Positions 6,891-13,918 are shown, numbered from the stretch's first letter. The stretch is DNA of 13,925 nucleotides from Betaproteobacteria bacterium RIFCSPLOWO2_02_FULL_68_150 (GCA_001771975.1 MERE01000100.1:1-13925), one strand, 5' to 3'. Notes: generated by a model not told the origin, from the sequence alone. Translations and numbers: made by a program.

Positions 6891-8657
6891 TCAGGGTTCG
6901 AGCACGTAAGTCCCGGGCGCGGCGGCGAGCTGCGGGAAATCGCTGCTCGCGAGCGGCGGCGGCGCGCCGAGCGGGCCACACTGCCCGGCGAGCCAATCGG
7001 ACCAGTCCTCCCACCAACTGCCGTCGCGCTGCTCCGCCTGCGCATGCCAGTGGTCCGCCGACTGGCCGCGGTGCGCCGGGCCGATGCGGTAGCTGCGCTT
7101 GGGCGGCGCTACGGGCGGATTGACGATCCCCAGGATGTGGCCGGAGCTCGACAGCACGAAGCGCTTCGGCGAGGTGACGTAGCCGTTGATCTTGAAGGTC
7201 TGGCGCCACGGCGCGATGTGGTCGTCCTCGGCCGAAACGTCGTAGAGCGGCTGGTGGATGCGCACCAGGTCGATCGGCTCTCCGGCCACCGTCAGCGCGT
7301 CGCTCTTCACCAGGTTGTTCTTCAGGTACATCTCGCGCAGGTAGTACTCGTGCATGCGGTAGGGCATGCGCGTCGCGTCCATGTTCCAGTAGAGCACGTC
7401 CCACGGCGCCGGCTTCTCGCCGTACAGCCAGCCGTGCACCATGTAGTGCCAGATCAGGCTGTTCGAGCGCAGCAGGCGGAAGGTCGTCGCCATCTCGCGC
7501 CCGTCCAGGTAGCCGCGCCGGCGCATCAGGTCGGTCAGCCAGCGCACTCCGGCCTCGTCGATGAAGACCTCGATGTCGCCCGGCGACTGGAAGTCGGTCA
7601 ACGAAGCGAGCAGCGTCCAGCTCTGCACCGGAACGTTCTCCGGCTGCCTGCGGTTCAGCCACGCCAGGTACACCGCGAGCAGCGTGCCGCCGATGCAGTA
7701 GCCCACGGCGTGCACCTTGTCGGCGCCGCTCAGCGTGCGCGCCACGCGCACTGCCTCATCCACGCCCTGGGTGAGATAGTCGTCGAAGCTGGTCTCGGCC
7801 ATATCGGGCGTCGGGTTCCTCCAGCTCGTGATGTAGACGTCGAAACCGCGCTCGAGCAGGAAGCCGACCATGCTCTTCTTCGGCGTCAGGTCGAGCACGT
7901 AGTACTTGTTGATCCACGGCGTCACGATCACGATCGGCGCGCGGTGCACCTCGTTGGCGACCGGCGTGTAATGAATCAGCTCCAGCAGGCGGTTCCTGAA
8001 TACCACCGCGCCGGGCGTCGTCGCGAGGTTGCCGCCGACCCGGAAGTCCTCGGGCGAGGTCATGCGCACGGTGCCGGCGCGCAGATCCTCGAGGTAGATC
8101 TCGAAGCCGCGGCGCAGGCTCTCGCCATTGGTTTCGACCGCTTTGCGCATCGCGACCGGGTTGGTCGGCAGAAAGTTGGTGGGCGCCGCCGCGTTGAGCC
8201 ATTTGCGCCACCAGAATGCGGCGCGCCGTCGCTCCTTGGGCGAAAGCCAGGGCGTGGCGAAGAGCGCGTTCTGAACGTGCCGCGTATAGAACAGGTACCA
8301 CTGCTTGAGCAGGCTCCAGTGCGTCTCCTGCGTCCACACCGGATCGGCAAAGCGCGTGTCGTCCGCCTGCGGCACCACCAGGTCGGGACCCGGCTTGCCC
8401 GCAAGTCGCACCGCGGTATGCAACTGCAGCGCCATCAGGTCGACGGCGTTGCGGCTGATCAGGTCGAACAGCTCGAGGGGGTGCAGCATCCAGACGAGTT
8501 GGGCGTGCTGGATCGGCGCCAGCATGCCGAAGGGATCGAGCAGAGCTTCGCTTGCATCGAGCGCCTTGTGCCACTGCTCGGCACCGATGGAGACGGTCTG
8601 CGCCAGCTGTTTTTCCGCGGCCGGCAATGCGCTTTCGGCAATCGTCGCACGATCCAT
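6891..8657 (-). CDS. phaC: PhaC, class I-type poly(3-hydroxyalkanoate) synthase
   Basis: A 588-residue synthase that polymerises (R)-3-hydroxyacyl-CoA into storage polyester at the granule surface, releasing CoA. It has an N-terminal domain (about 1-200) and an alpha/beta-hydrolase catalytic domain (about 200-560). The lipase-like box GYCIGG holds the nucleophile Cys321. Asp479 and His480 lie in EDDHIAPW, and the general base His507 in SSSGHILGIVNPP. This matches the Cys-Asp-His triad of Cupriavidus PhaC almost number for number (C319, D480, H508). Length fits class I (single subunit) and no phaE or phaR is next to it. The frame is open to 9146, but the ATG at 8657 has GAGGGG 5 nt upstream and the expected family length. 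phaA, phaB and phasin genes are absent from the window, so this copy is away from the usual phaCAB cluster and could be an extra synthase. Confidence 0.95.
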   Translation of the reverse strand: MDRATIAESALPAAEKQLAQTVSIGAEQWHKALDASEALLDPFGMLAPIQHAQLVWMLHPLELFDLISRNAVDLMALQLHTAVRLAGKPGPDLVVPQADDTRFADPVWTQETHWSLLKQWYLFYTRHVQNALFATPWLSPKERRRAAFWWRKWLNAAAPTNFLPTNPVAMRKAVETNGESLRRGFEIYLEDLRAGTVRMTSPEDFRVGGNLATTPGAVVFRNRLLELIHYTPVANEVHRAPIVIVTPWINKYYVLDLTPKKSMVGFLLERGFDVYITSWRNPTPDMAETSFDDYLTQGVDEAVRVARTLSGADKVHAVGYCIGGTLLAVYLAWLNRRQPENVPVQSWTLLASLTDFQSPGDIEVFIDEAGVRWLTDLMRRRGYLDGREMATTFRLLRSNSLIWHYMVHGWLYGEKPAPWDVLYWNMDATRMPYRMHEYYLREMYLKNNLVKSDALTVAGEPIDLVRIHQPLYDVSAEDDHIAPWRQTFKINGYVTSPKRFVLSSSGHILGIVNPPVAPPKRSYRIGPAHRGQSADHWHAQAEQRDGSWWEDWSDWLAGQCGPLGAPPPLASSDFPQLAAAPGTYVLEP

Positions 8658-8662
8658 GGCAA

Positions 8663-8668
8663 CCCCTC
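8663..8668 (-). promoter_or_regulatory. Ribosome binding site of phaC
   Basis: GAGGGG on the minus strand, 5 nt before the ATG at 8657. It supports this start over the longer open frame that runs into the upstream transporter gene. Confidence 0.7.
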
Positions 8669-8743
8669 GGGGCGTCCCGCGCCCTGACCTTGCAGTATCG
8701 GCCCGCCGCAAATTCAGGGTTTGATCGCGGACAAGGTTGGCGA

Positions 8744-9634
8744 TCAGCGCCTGAGCGCCGGCACGGTGATCGCGCCGATCACGATCAGGGCGCCGAGGAG
8801 CTGCAGCGCCGTGACCGATTGCCCGAGAATTCCCCAGGCGAGGAACAGCACCGCGATCGGCTCGATATTCAGCACCACCGCATAGTTCGCGGCGCCGAGC
8901 CGCGGCAGCACGACGAACAGCGCCGTGATCGCGGTGCCGTAGAACACGGTCAGCAAGGCAAGGCCGAGCCATCCCTGGGGTTCGCGCGGCAACGAGAACG
9001 CGTCCATCGCGGCGCCGGCAAGTCCCACCACTGCAGCGGTGACTGCCATCGTGAGCAAGGTGCGCAGACGGCCATCCATGTCCTTCAGCCAGCGGCCCGT
9101 GAGCAGCAGCACGAGCGCGAAGGACAGCGCGGCGCCGAGCGCCCACCCCACACCCGCGCCGATTTCAGCCCAGCGGCCCGCGAAATCGCCAGATCTTCCG
9201 AACACCTCGAGCGCGAGCGCAAGGCCGGCGAGCGCCACCGGCATCGCGAGCAGCGTCCGCAGCGTCGGCCGGCCGGCGCCGCTTCCCCAGGACATGAGCG
9301 CGAGCAGCATCGGAAAAGTGTTGAAAGCCAGCAGCGCGAGCGCCACCGGGATTCGCGCCACCGCCGAGTAAAGGCAAAAGCTCTGCAGCGCGACGAGCAC
9401 TCCGATCGCACAGGCGCGCGCCACGGTCCGACGCGGCAGCGCCATCGGCACGCCGAACGCGCACAGCAGCGCGAACAGGGCGATCGCCGTGACACCCGAG
9501 CGCACCGCCACCGCCGTCGCCACGCTCGCGCCATCGTCGAACGCAATGCGCGCCGCGACGTGGTTGCCGGCGAAGGTCACGGCGATGACGAGCAGCGCCA
9601 GGACGCCGGCGCGCGGCGACAGATGGCCGGTCAT
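8744..9634 (-). CDS. EamA/DMT-family transporter
   Basis: A 296-residue inner-membrane protein with about ten hydrophobic segments in two homologous halves, the layout of the drug/metabolite transporter superfamily (EamA domain twice). The second half carries the family-typical run LNIEPIAVLFLAWGILGQ followed by TALQLLGALIVIGAI near the C-terminus (about 255-290). Members export amino acids, metabolites or drugs; the substrate cannot be read from the sequence. The frame is open to 9826, but the only start that puts the first membrane segment (about 9-30) in the normal place is the ATG at 9634; the Shine-Dalgarno is weak. It is divergent from the small secreted-protein gene at 9711 across 76 nt, and 86 nt upstream of phaC on the same strand. 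Whether it shares a transcript with phaC is unclear. Confidence 0.88.
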   Translation of the reverse strand: MTGHLSPRAGVLALLVIAVTFAGNHVAARIAFDDGASVATAVAVRSGVTAIALFALLCAFGVPMALPRRTVARACAIGVLVALQSFCLYSAVARIPVALALLAFNTFPMLLALMSWGSGAGRPTLRTLLAMPVALAGLALALEVFGRSGDFAGRWAEIGAGVGWALGAALSFALVLLLTGRWLKDMDGRLRTLLTMAVTAAVVGLAGAAMDAFSLPREPQGWLGLALLTVFYGTAITALFVVLPRLGAANYAVVLNIEPIAVLFLAWGILGQSVTALQLLGALIVIGAITVPALRR

Positions 9635-9667
9635 GCCGGCATGGCGGTGGGTTGCACGGGCCGAGTC

Positions 9668-9676
9668 TGCTAGATT
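9668..9676 (+). promoter_or_regulatory. Possible extended -10 promoter for the small secreted-protein gene
   Basis: TG-C-TAGATT (TG at 9668-9669, hexamer 9671-9676) lies 34 nt before the ATG at 9711, in the gap between divergent genes. No good -35 is present at the normal spacing, so this is a weak sequence-only call. Confidence 0.25.
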
Positions 9677-9710
9677 GCGGCGGACAGTACCATTTCCGGG
9701 GACATCGTCG

Positions 9711-10025
9711 ATGCGTGTTTCGCGCTTTGCCGTATTGGCTCTGCTCTTCGCCGCAGTCCCGGCACTCGCCTGCGAAGTGCCGGACGACGGCGCCGCGCCG
9801 CTGCGGCGCCTGATCACGCGCGTCAAGCATCTTCCGCAGACCGGGGCGTGGCAGAAATCGTTGCCCGAGGGGACGACGGCGCAATACGTGCTGCGCGTGG
9901 ATTCGCCGCAGAAGATCCGCGGCCGCTGCTACTGGCCGGTCGAGGTGCGCGCCGGCGGCGAGCTGTGGAAACGCTTTCTTGTCTCGGCCGATGGCGCGCG
10001 GCTGGCCGCGCCGTCGTCTCGCTGA
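9711..10025 (+). CDS. Small secreted hypothetical protein
   Basis: A 104-residue protein I do not recognise. It has a clear signal peptide: MRVSR, a hydrophobic core AVLALLFAAVPALA, then C21. The ALA-C site fits signal peptidase I better than a lipobox because the -3 residue is Ala, but a lipoprotein cannot be excluded. The mature part is about 84 residues with two cysteines (C21 and C73) that could form a disulfide in the periplasm, and a likely beta-strand stretch around YWPVEVRAGGELWKRFLV. The ATG at 9711 was chosen over longer in-frame extensions because the signal peptide starts there and GGGGA lies about 9-10 nt upstream. Its stop is only 2 nt from the stop of the convergent ankyrin gene, so the two transcripts must overlap or terminate inside each other's coding sequence. 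Confidence 0.7.
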   Translation: MRVSRFAVLALLFAAVPALACEVPDDGAAPLRRLITRVKHLPQTGAWQKSLPEGTTAQYVLRVDSPQKIRGRCYWPVEVRAGGELWKRFLVSADGARLAAPSSR

Positions 10026-10027
10026 GG

Positions 10028-10678
10028 CTACTTTCCGCCGCGCGAGCGCAACAGTTCGGCGATGGTCCGGTTCCTCGCCGCCGAGGCGAGCGCGAGCGGC
10101 GTCGCGCCGCTCGCACTCTGGGCGTTGACGTCGGCGCCCTTGCCGAGGAGTTTCTCCGCCACTTCGTAGCGGTTGTAGAGCACCGCAGTGTGCAACGGCG
10201 TGGTGCCATTCCTGGTGCGGCTATTGATGTCGGCGCCGCGGTCCAGCAGCAACTGCAGGATTTCAGGATTGCCGCGCATCACGGCATAGTGCAGCACCGA
10301 CGCGCCGGTACCCGGGTCCTTGGCCTCGATGTCGGAGCCTTGCGCGATCATTTGCGAGGCGGCCGCAAAATCGCCTTTCGAAACGACCGCATGCAAGCTC
10401 GCGGGTGCGGCCTGCGCAGCCGGAGTCGGGGTCACCATCTCTACCTTGGGTTCAGGCTTTGCCGCGGCCGCGGCGGGCTTCGGGGAAGCTGCCGCCTCCT
10501 GCGGTGGCGAAGGCGCAGGCTTGTGCTCGTCGCCGCCGAACAACTGCCTGAAGAATCCGCGCACCCCCTCGATGAACTGCTCCGGCAGCGTAGGCTCTTC
10601 GGCCTGCTGCGCCGATGCGGGCACCGCAGCCAGCATCAGCGCGGCCAGCAGCACGGTCAATCTGCGTTTTGTATTCAT
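10028..10678 (-). CDS. Secreted ankyrin-repeat protein
   Basis: A 216-residue exported protein. The signal peptide covers 1-23 (cleavage after ASA). An acidic/aromatic segment EQFIEGVRGFFRQLFGG follows (about 33-49), then a Pro/Ala linker (about 53-93). Ankyrin repeats take up the rest: a degenerate one at about 94-120, then about 124-155 (ASVLHYAVMRGN..LLLDRGADI), 157-188 (GTTPLHTAVLYNR..LLGKGADV) and 190-214 (GATPLALASAARN). Ankyrin repeats bind proteins; the periplasmic location and Pro-rich spacer suggest a surface or envelope role, and the partner is unknown. It starts 6 nt after the stop of the beta-propeller gene and is the last cistron of a three-gene minus-strand operon. The Shine-Dalgarno is weak, so coupling to the upstream gene is likely. 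Confidence 0.85.
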   Translation of the reverse strand: MNTKRRLTVLLAALMLAAVPASAQQAEEPTLPEQFIEGVRGFFRQLFGGDEHKPAPSPPQEAAASPKPAAAAAKPEPKVEMVTPTPAAQAAPASLHAVVSKGDFAAASQMIAQGSDIEAKDPGTGASVLHYAVMRGNPEILQLLLDRGADINSRTRNGTTPLHTAVLYNRYEVAEKLLGKGADVNAQSASGATPLALASAARNRTIAELLRSRGGK

Positions 10679-10684
10679 GGCGGC

Positions 10685-11665
10685 CTACTCGATCACGCCC
10701 AGCTTGCCACTGTGGCTTCCCATGTACCAGAAGCGGCCTTCGGCATCGACGATCGCCTTGCGGATGCCTACGTCCCTGGAGGGCAGCTGAAAGACGCGGA
10801 AACGCTCGGTCTTCGGGTCGAGCAGCGCGACCGTATCGGTGTCGATCTCGTTCGCCCAGACGCGCCCGGCGCCGTCCACCGCCACCGCATAGGGACCCGC
10901 GCGCTCGCCCGCGGGCATGGCGTACTCCTTCACCACTTTCTTCGCCACCGGATCCACCCTGGCCAGCTTGCCGTTGCCGTAGTACGTCACCCAGAGCATG
11001 CCGTCGGGCGCCGCGGCGATGCGGCGCGGCCGCGAGCCGGACCCGGTGCGCAACTCATCGGTCTTGCCGCTCTTCGGATCGTAGATGCCGAGCGCGTTGG
11101 CGCCCATGCGGCACACCCAGATGCGCCCCTGCTTGTCGATCGCGAGGCCATAAGGTCCGCCGGGCATCGGGATTTCGCTCACCTTGCCGCTCGCGCGCTC
11201 GAGCTTGCCCAGGTAGCCGCCCTGCCCCGTAAACCAGACGTTGCCGGCATCGTCCAGCACCGCGGTGTGCGGATTGCCGCCCTGCGACGGCGTGAAGTGA
11301 CTGACGACCTTGCCGGTTGCCGGATCGAGTTCGCCGATCGAGCCGTTGCCGTTGCCGGTGTAGAACACCTTGCCATCCTTCGACACCACGAGGCCGTGCG
11401 GCCGCGCGCCCTCCGGCAGGTCCCACTCCTTGAACGATTTCGCCTTGGTATCGAAGCGCGCGATGCGGTTGCCGTTCATCACCGCGATGTAGATGTTGCC
11501 GTCGGGTCCGGGCGCCGGATCGCGCGCGAAACGAGGCGTCGGCACGCTCCATTCGGTGATCTTGCCGGCGATGTCGCGGCTGCCCGGGGCGACACCGTAA
11601 TTCGATCCGCCCGCGGCGGCGGCCAGCGGCACGACCGCGATCACCAGCGCGGCGATCGCTCTCAT
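10685..11665 (-). CDS. Secreted Vgb-like (streptogramin-lyase-fold) beta-propeller protein
   Basis: A 326-residue exported protein made of repeated blades of the type PDGNIYIAVMNGNRIARFD, AGNVWFTG..G.LGKLE and QGRIWVCRMGANALGIYD, each about 42-45 residues. This is the seven-blade propeller layout of virginiamycin B lyase (Vgb) and NHL-like proteins. The start was set at the ATG at 11665, because AAGGAG is 7 nt upstream and a signal peptide (MRAIAALVIAVVPLAAAA) begins there; an in-frame start 8 codons earlier overlaps the upstream gene. In true Vgb a Glu-x-His pair is catalytic (from memory); the nearest candidate here reads NEIDTD around E273 with no such His. I therefore read it as a binding or sensing propeller, not an antibiotic lyase. 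The mature protein has a single Cys (C185). It is the middle gene of the AhpD-like, propeller, ankyrin operon (20-nt and 6-nt gaps). Confidence 0.82.
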   Translation of the reverse strand: MRAIAALVIAVVPLAAAAGGSNYGVAPGSRDIAGKITEWSVPTPRFARDPAPGPDGNIYIAVMNGNRIARFDTKAKSFKEWDLPEGARPHGLVVSKDGKVFYTGNGNGSIGELDPATGKVVSHFTPSQGGNPHTAVLDDAGNVWFTGQGGYLGKLERASGKVSEIPMPGGPYGLAIDKQGRIWVCRMGANALGIYDPKSGKTDELRTGSGSRPRRIAAAPDGMLWVTYYGNGKLARVDPVAKKVVKEYAMPAGERAGPYAVAVDGAGRVWANEIDTDTVALLDPKTERFRVFQLPSRDVGIRKAIVDAEGRFWYMGSHSGKLGVIE

Positions 11666-11672
11666 GGCCTTG

Positions 11673-11678
11673 CTCCTT
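11673..11678 (-). promoter_or_regulatory. Ribosome binding site of the Vgb-like gene
   Basis: AAGGAG on the minus strand, 7 nt before the ATG at 11665 and inside the 20-nt gap after the upstream stop. It decides for this start over the one at 11689. Confidence 0.75.
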
Positions 11679-11685
11679 GACCCCT

Positions 11686-12090
11686 TCACGGCTGCGCCTT
11701 GAATTGCTCGTCCACCGGAATCCGCAGGCCGTTGGCCAGGCGGTTGTTTTCGTTCGCCAGGCCGACCACCGCCATCAGTTCCATGAGCATCGCATCGGTC
11801 ATGCCTTTGCGCCGCGCGGCGGCGGTGTGCGAATAGCTGCAGTACTCGCAGTTATTGGTGGCGCTCACCGCGAGATAGACCATTTCCTTGGTCAGGGGAT
11901 CGAGCGCCCCCGGCGCCATCACCTGCTGCACGCTGGCCCAGACGCGACCGAGCAGTGCCGGGTCGTTGGCGAGCGCCTTCCAGAAATTGTTGATCCAGTC
12001 GGTGCCGCGCGCCGTCATGATCTTGTCGTAGACGGCGCGCACCTCTGGCGAAGCCTCGGCGTATTCGACCAGCCTGACCAGAGACGACAT
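11686..12090 (-). CDS. Carboxymuconolactone decarboxylase family / AhpD-like protein
   Basis: A 134-residue all-helical protein with the AhpD-type active-site layout: E69, then C81-x2-C84-x3-H88 (NNCEYCSYSH). The Glu-to-Cys spacing of 12 equals that of mycobacterial AhpD (E118, C130, C133, H137). Such proteins are thiol-based peroxidase or disulfide-exchange enzymes in the cytoplasm; the lactone decarboxylase branch normally lacks the CxxC, so peroxidase or redox chemistry is more likely. No signal peptide is seen. Two in-frame starts are possible, 12090 and 12096 (M-F-M-S-S-L), both preceded by a run of seven G that can serve as Shine-Dalgarno; I give the inner one, with 12096 equally good. 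First gene of the minus-strand operon with the propeller and ankyrin genes, and divergent from yciB. Confidence 0.88.
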   Translation of the reverse strand: MSSLVRLVEYAEASPEVRAVYDKIMTARGTDWINNFWKALANDPALLGRVWASVQQVMAPGALDPLTKEMVYLAVSATNNCEYCSYSHTAAARRKGMTDAMLMELMAVVGLANENNRLANGLRIPVDEQFKAQP

Positions 12091-12109
12091 GAACATCCCC
12101 CCCGACGCA

Positions 12110-12115
12110 ATCATA
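12110..12115 (-). promoter_or_regulatory. Possible -10 box of the AhpD-like/propeller/ankyrin operon
   Basis: TATGAT on the minus strand (5 of 6 to consensus), about 19 nt before the start at 12090. At 17 bp upstream there is no TTGACA-like hexamer, so support is weak. Confidence 0.3.
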
Positions 12116-12179
12116 ACCCCAATGTGCCCCGGTCCTGCCGCCTCGTGCCGGGCCGAGGCGCCGATTGGCACTCCGACGC

Positions 12180-12188
12180 TGGTAAAAT
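12180..12188 (+). promoter_or_regulatory. Possible extended -10 promoter of yciB-bolA with a very short leader
   Basis: TG-G-TAAAAT (TG at 12180-12181, hexamer 12183-12188) sits 11 nt before the ATG at 12200, so a transcript would start about 5 nt before the start codon. No Shine-Dalgarno lies in the CAGCGGCTCGC just before the ATG, which fits a leaderless or near-leaderless message. Sequence-only evidence. Confidence 0.35.
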
Positions 12189-12199
12189 CAGCGGCTCGC

Positions 12200-12739
12200 A
12201 TGAAGTTCCTGTTCGATCTTTTTCCGGTGATCCTGTTTTTCGCCGCCTTCAAGCTGGCCGACATCTATGTCGCCACGGGGGTGGCGATCGCCGCGAGCTT
12301 CGCCCAGGTGGGCTGGCTCAAGCTGCGCCGGCGGCGCGTCGAGCCGATGCTCTGGGCGAGCCTCGCAATCATCGCGGTTTTCGGCGGCGCGACGCTCGCG
12401 CTGCGCGACGAAACCTTCATCAAGTGGAAGCCGACCGTGCTGTACTGGTTGTTCGGCGCCGTGCTGGCCGGCGGGTCGCTTTTTTTCCGCCGCAACCTGA
12501 TCCGCGCCGTGATGGGCGCCGAGATCCGGCTGCCGGAGGCGATCTGGGCCCGGCTGAACTGGAGCTGGGTGCTGTTTTTCGTCTTCATGGGCGCGGCCAA
12601 CCTCTTCGTCGCCTTCAACTATCCGACCGATCTGTGGGTCAATTTCAAGCTCTTCGGCGGCACCGGCCTGATGCTGCTGTTCGTCATCGGCCAGGCGCTG
12701 TATCTGGCCCGGCACGTCAGCGAGGAGCCGCGCGCGTGA
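12200..12739 (+). CDS. yciB: YciB (septation protein A), inner-membrane protein
   Basis: A 179-residue polytopic membrane protein of the YciB/IspZ family, which takes part in envelope synthesis and cell division and is normally about 175-180 residues. Seen: the family N-terminus MKFLFDLFPVILFFAAFKLADIY in pieces (FDLFP, FFAAF, DIYVAT), five hydrophobic segments, the signature KWKPTVLYWLFG around 75-86, and LNWSWVLFFVFMGAANLF from 119 with the conserved NFKLFG after it (148-153). I chose the ATG at 12200 because it is the family start; the frame is open further upstream but into the divergent promoter region. Its stop overlaps the GTG of bolA by 3 nt. Order yciB-bolA-PPIase is a common betaproteobacterial arrangement (from memory). 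Confidence 0.95.
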   Translation: MKFLFDLFPVILFFAAFKLADIYVATGVAIAASFAQVGWLKLRRRRVEPMLWASLAIIAVFGGATLALRDETFIKWKPTVLYWLFGAVLAGGSLFFRRNLIRAVMGAEIRLPEAIWARLNWSWVLFFVFMGAANLFVAFNYPTDLWVNFKLFGGTGLMLLFVIGQALYLARHVSEEPRA

Positions 12740-13008
12740 GCGTCGCCGACGAAATCCGCCGTCGCCTCGAAACTCTGGCGCCGCTGCGGCTCGAGCTGAG
12801 CGACGAAAGCGCGCGCCACGCTGGCCATGCCGGCGCGCGACCCGGCGGCGACACGCACTGGCGCCTTCTGATCGCCTCGGCGGCTTTTGCCGGCCAGCCG
12901 ACGCTGGCGCGCCATCGCATGATCTACGCGGCGCTCGGCGAGCTGATGAACAATCCGATCCACGCGCTGGCCATCACCGCCCGGGCGCCGGGCGAGCCTG
13001 ACGCATGA
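12736..13008 (+). CDS. BolA family protein
   Basis: A 90-residue BolA-like protein. BolA proteins pair with monothiol glutaredoxins to bind [2Fe-2S] clusters, and some act as regulators of morphology and stress. Seen: the N-terminal helix VADEIRRRLETLAPLRLEL, the SxxHxGH-type region (S25, H28, H31), the core LLIASAAFAGQPTLARHRMIYAALGEL with the R-H pair at 59-60, and IHALAI with H76. These are the expected family positions. A GTG start at 12736 overlaps the yciB stop (GTGA), so translational coupling is likely; no separate Shine-Dalgarno is apparent. Which BolA subgroup it belongs to cannot be told here, so I leave the symbol blank. Confidence 0.9.
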   Translation: MSVADEIRRRLETLAPLRLELSDESARHAGHAGARPGGDTHWRLLIASAAFAGQPTLARHRMIYAALGELMNNPIHALAITARAPGEPDA

Positions 13009-13039
13009 TCGCACCTGCCTACCCAACGAAAGGTATCTG

Positions 13040-13870
13040 ATGAAACTTCCAATTTTCGCCGTAGCGCTCGCCACCCTCGCCCTGCCCGCGCTCGCGCAGG
13101 CGCCCGCCGCCAGGCTCCCGACCAAGGAGCCGGCCAAAGCCGCCGCCGCGTCGAAGGAAGGGCCGCTTGCCACGGTGAACGGTGTTGCGATCCCGCGCCA
13201 GCGCGGCGAATTCCTGGTGCGCCAGCAGACCGCGCGCGGCGCGCCCGATTCCGAGCAGCTGCGCGCGCAGGTGCGCGAGGTGCTCATCAACAAGGAGGTC
13301 CTGCTGCAGGAGGCGAACCGCGCCGGCGTCGCCCGGCGCGCCGAAGTGCTGCAGCAGCTCGATCTGGCGCGCCAGGAAATCATCGTCAACAGCTTTCTCG
13401 GCGACTACGTGAGCAAGAATCCGGTGGGCGACGCCGAGATCCAGCAGGAGTACGAGCGCGCCAAGCAGCAGACCGGCACCACCGAGTACCAGGCGCGCCA
13501 CATCCTGGTGCAGAGCGAGGACGAAGCCAAGCGCCTCATCGGCGACCTCAGGAAGGGCGGCAAGTTCGAGGAGCTGGCGCAGAAGCACTCGATCGACTCG
13601 ACCAAGGACAAGGGCGGCGACCTCGGCTGGAACGTACCCGGCGTCTACGACAGGACTTTCGCCGACGCGATGGTCAAGCTGGAGAAGGGCAAGATGACCG
13701 AGGCGCCGGTGCATACGCGTTTCGGCTTTCACGTCATCCGGCTCGACGACGTGCGCCCGGTCAAGATCCCGCCGCTCTCCGAGGTCAAGCCGCGCATCCA
13801 GCAGCGCCTGGCGCAGATCAAGATCGAGAAGCTGGTCGGCGAGCTGCGCGCCAAAGCCAAAGTGGAGTGA
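13040..13870 (+). CDS. Exported parvulin-type peptidyl-prolyl cis-trans isomerase (SurA/PpiC-like)
   Basis: A 276-residue periplasmic folding factor. Signal peptide about 1-20 (MKLPIFAVALATLALPALAQ), a low-complexity Ala/Lys/Pro spacer (about 21-40), an N-terminal chaperone-like helical domain (about 44-140, with ATVNGVAIPR and LINKEVLLQEANR), one parvulin domain (about 148-240, YQARHILVQSEDEAKRL through GGDLGW to FGFHVIRLDDVRP) and a C-terminal helix (about 245-274). It has a single rotamase domain and is shorter than SurA, so it is closer to the PrsA/PpiC-like exported PPIases common in Betaproteobacteria. GAAAGG lies 6 nt before the ATG. It starts 31 nt after bolA on the same strand and is followed by a probable terminator, so it is likely the last gene of the unit. 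Confidence 0.93.
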   Translation: MKLPIFAVALATLALPALAQAPAARLPTKEPAKAAAASKEGPLATVNGVAIPRQRGEFLVRQQTARGAPDSEQLRAQVREVLINKEVLLQEANRAGVARRAEVLQQLDLARQEIIVNSFLGDYVSKNPVGDAEIQQEYERAKQQTGTTEYQARHILVQSEDEAKRLIGDLRKGGKFEELAQKHSIDSTKDKGGDLGWNVPGVYDRTFADAMVKLEKGKMTEAPVHTRFGFHVIRLDDVRPVKIPPLSEVKPRIQQRLAQIKIEKLVGELRAKAKVE

Positions 13871-13888
13871 GCGCAAGGGTCCTCGCCG

Positions 13889-13918
13889 AACGCGCATACG
13901 CGCCCGGGCGCGCGTTTT
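13889..13918 (+). terminator. Probable rho-independent terminator after the PPIase gene
   Basis: AACGCGC (13889-13895) pairs with GCGCGTT (13910-13916) around a GC-rich loop that contains GCGCCCGGGC, and the 3' arm runs into TTTT (13915-13918). It begins 18 nt after the stop codon. The U-tract is short, so strength is uncertain. Confidence 0.55.

Noticed and set aside
7044..8687. A 547-codon open frame on + opposite phaC
   Set aside because: It is antisense to a gene with an intact catalytic triad, is rich in Arg, His and Ala as high-GC shadow frames are, and shows no domain.
8658..9146. N-terminal extension of phaC to 9146
   Set aside because: It overlaps the EamA transporter gene, has no family similarity, and the start at 8657 has a good Shine-Dalgarno and the right length.
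10685..11665. Streptogramin resistance gene (vgb)
   Set aside because: Only the propeller fold fits; the catalytic pair is not seen, the protein is exported and the neighbours are not resistance genes.
9848..11680. A 610-codon open frame on + opposite the ankyrin and propeller genes
   Set aside because: Same shadow pattern: Arg/His/Gly-rich, no motif, and it covers two well-supported genes on the other strand.
12165..12188. TTGGCA (12165-12170) with TAAAAT as a classical -35/-10 pair
   Set aside because: The spacer is only 12 bp, far from the 16-18 bp needed; only the extended -10 reading is kept, at low confidence.
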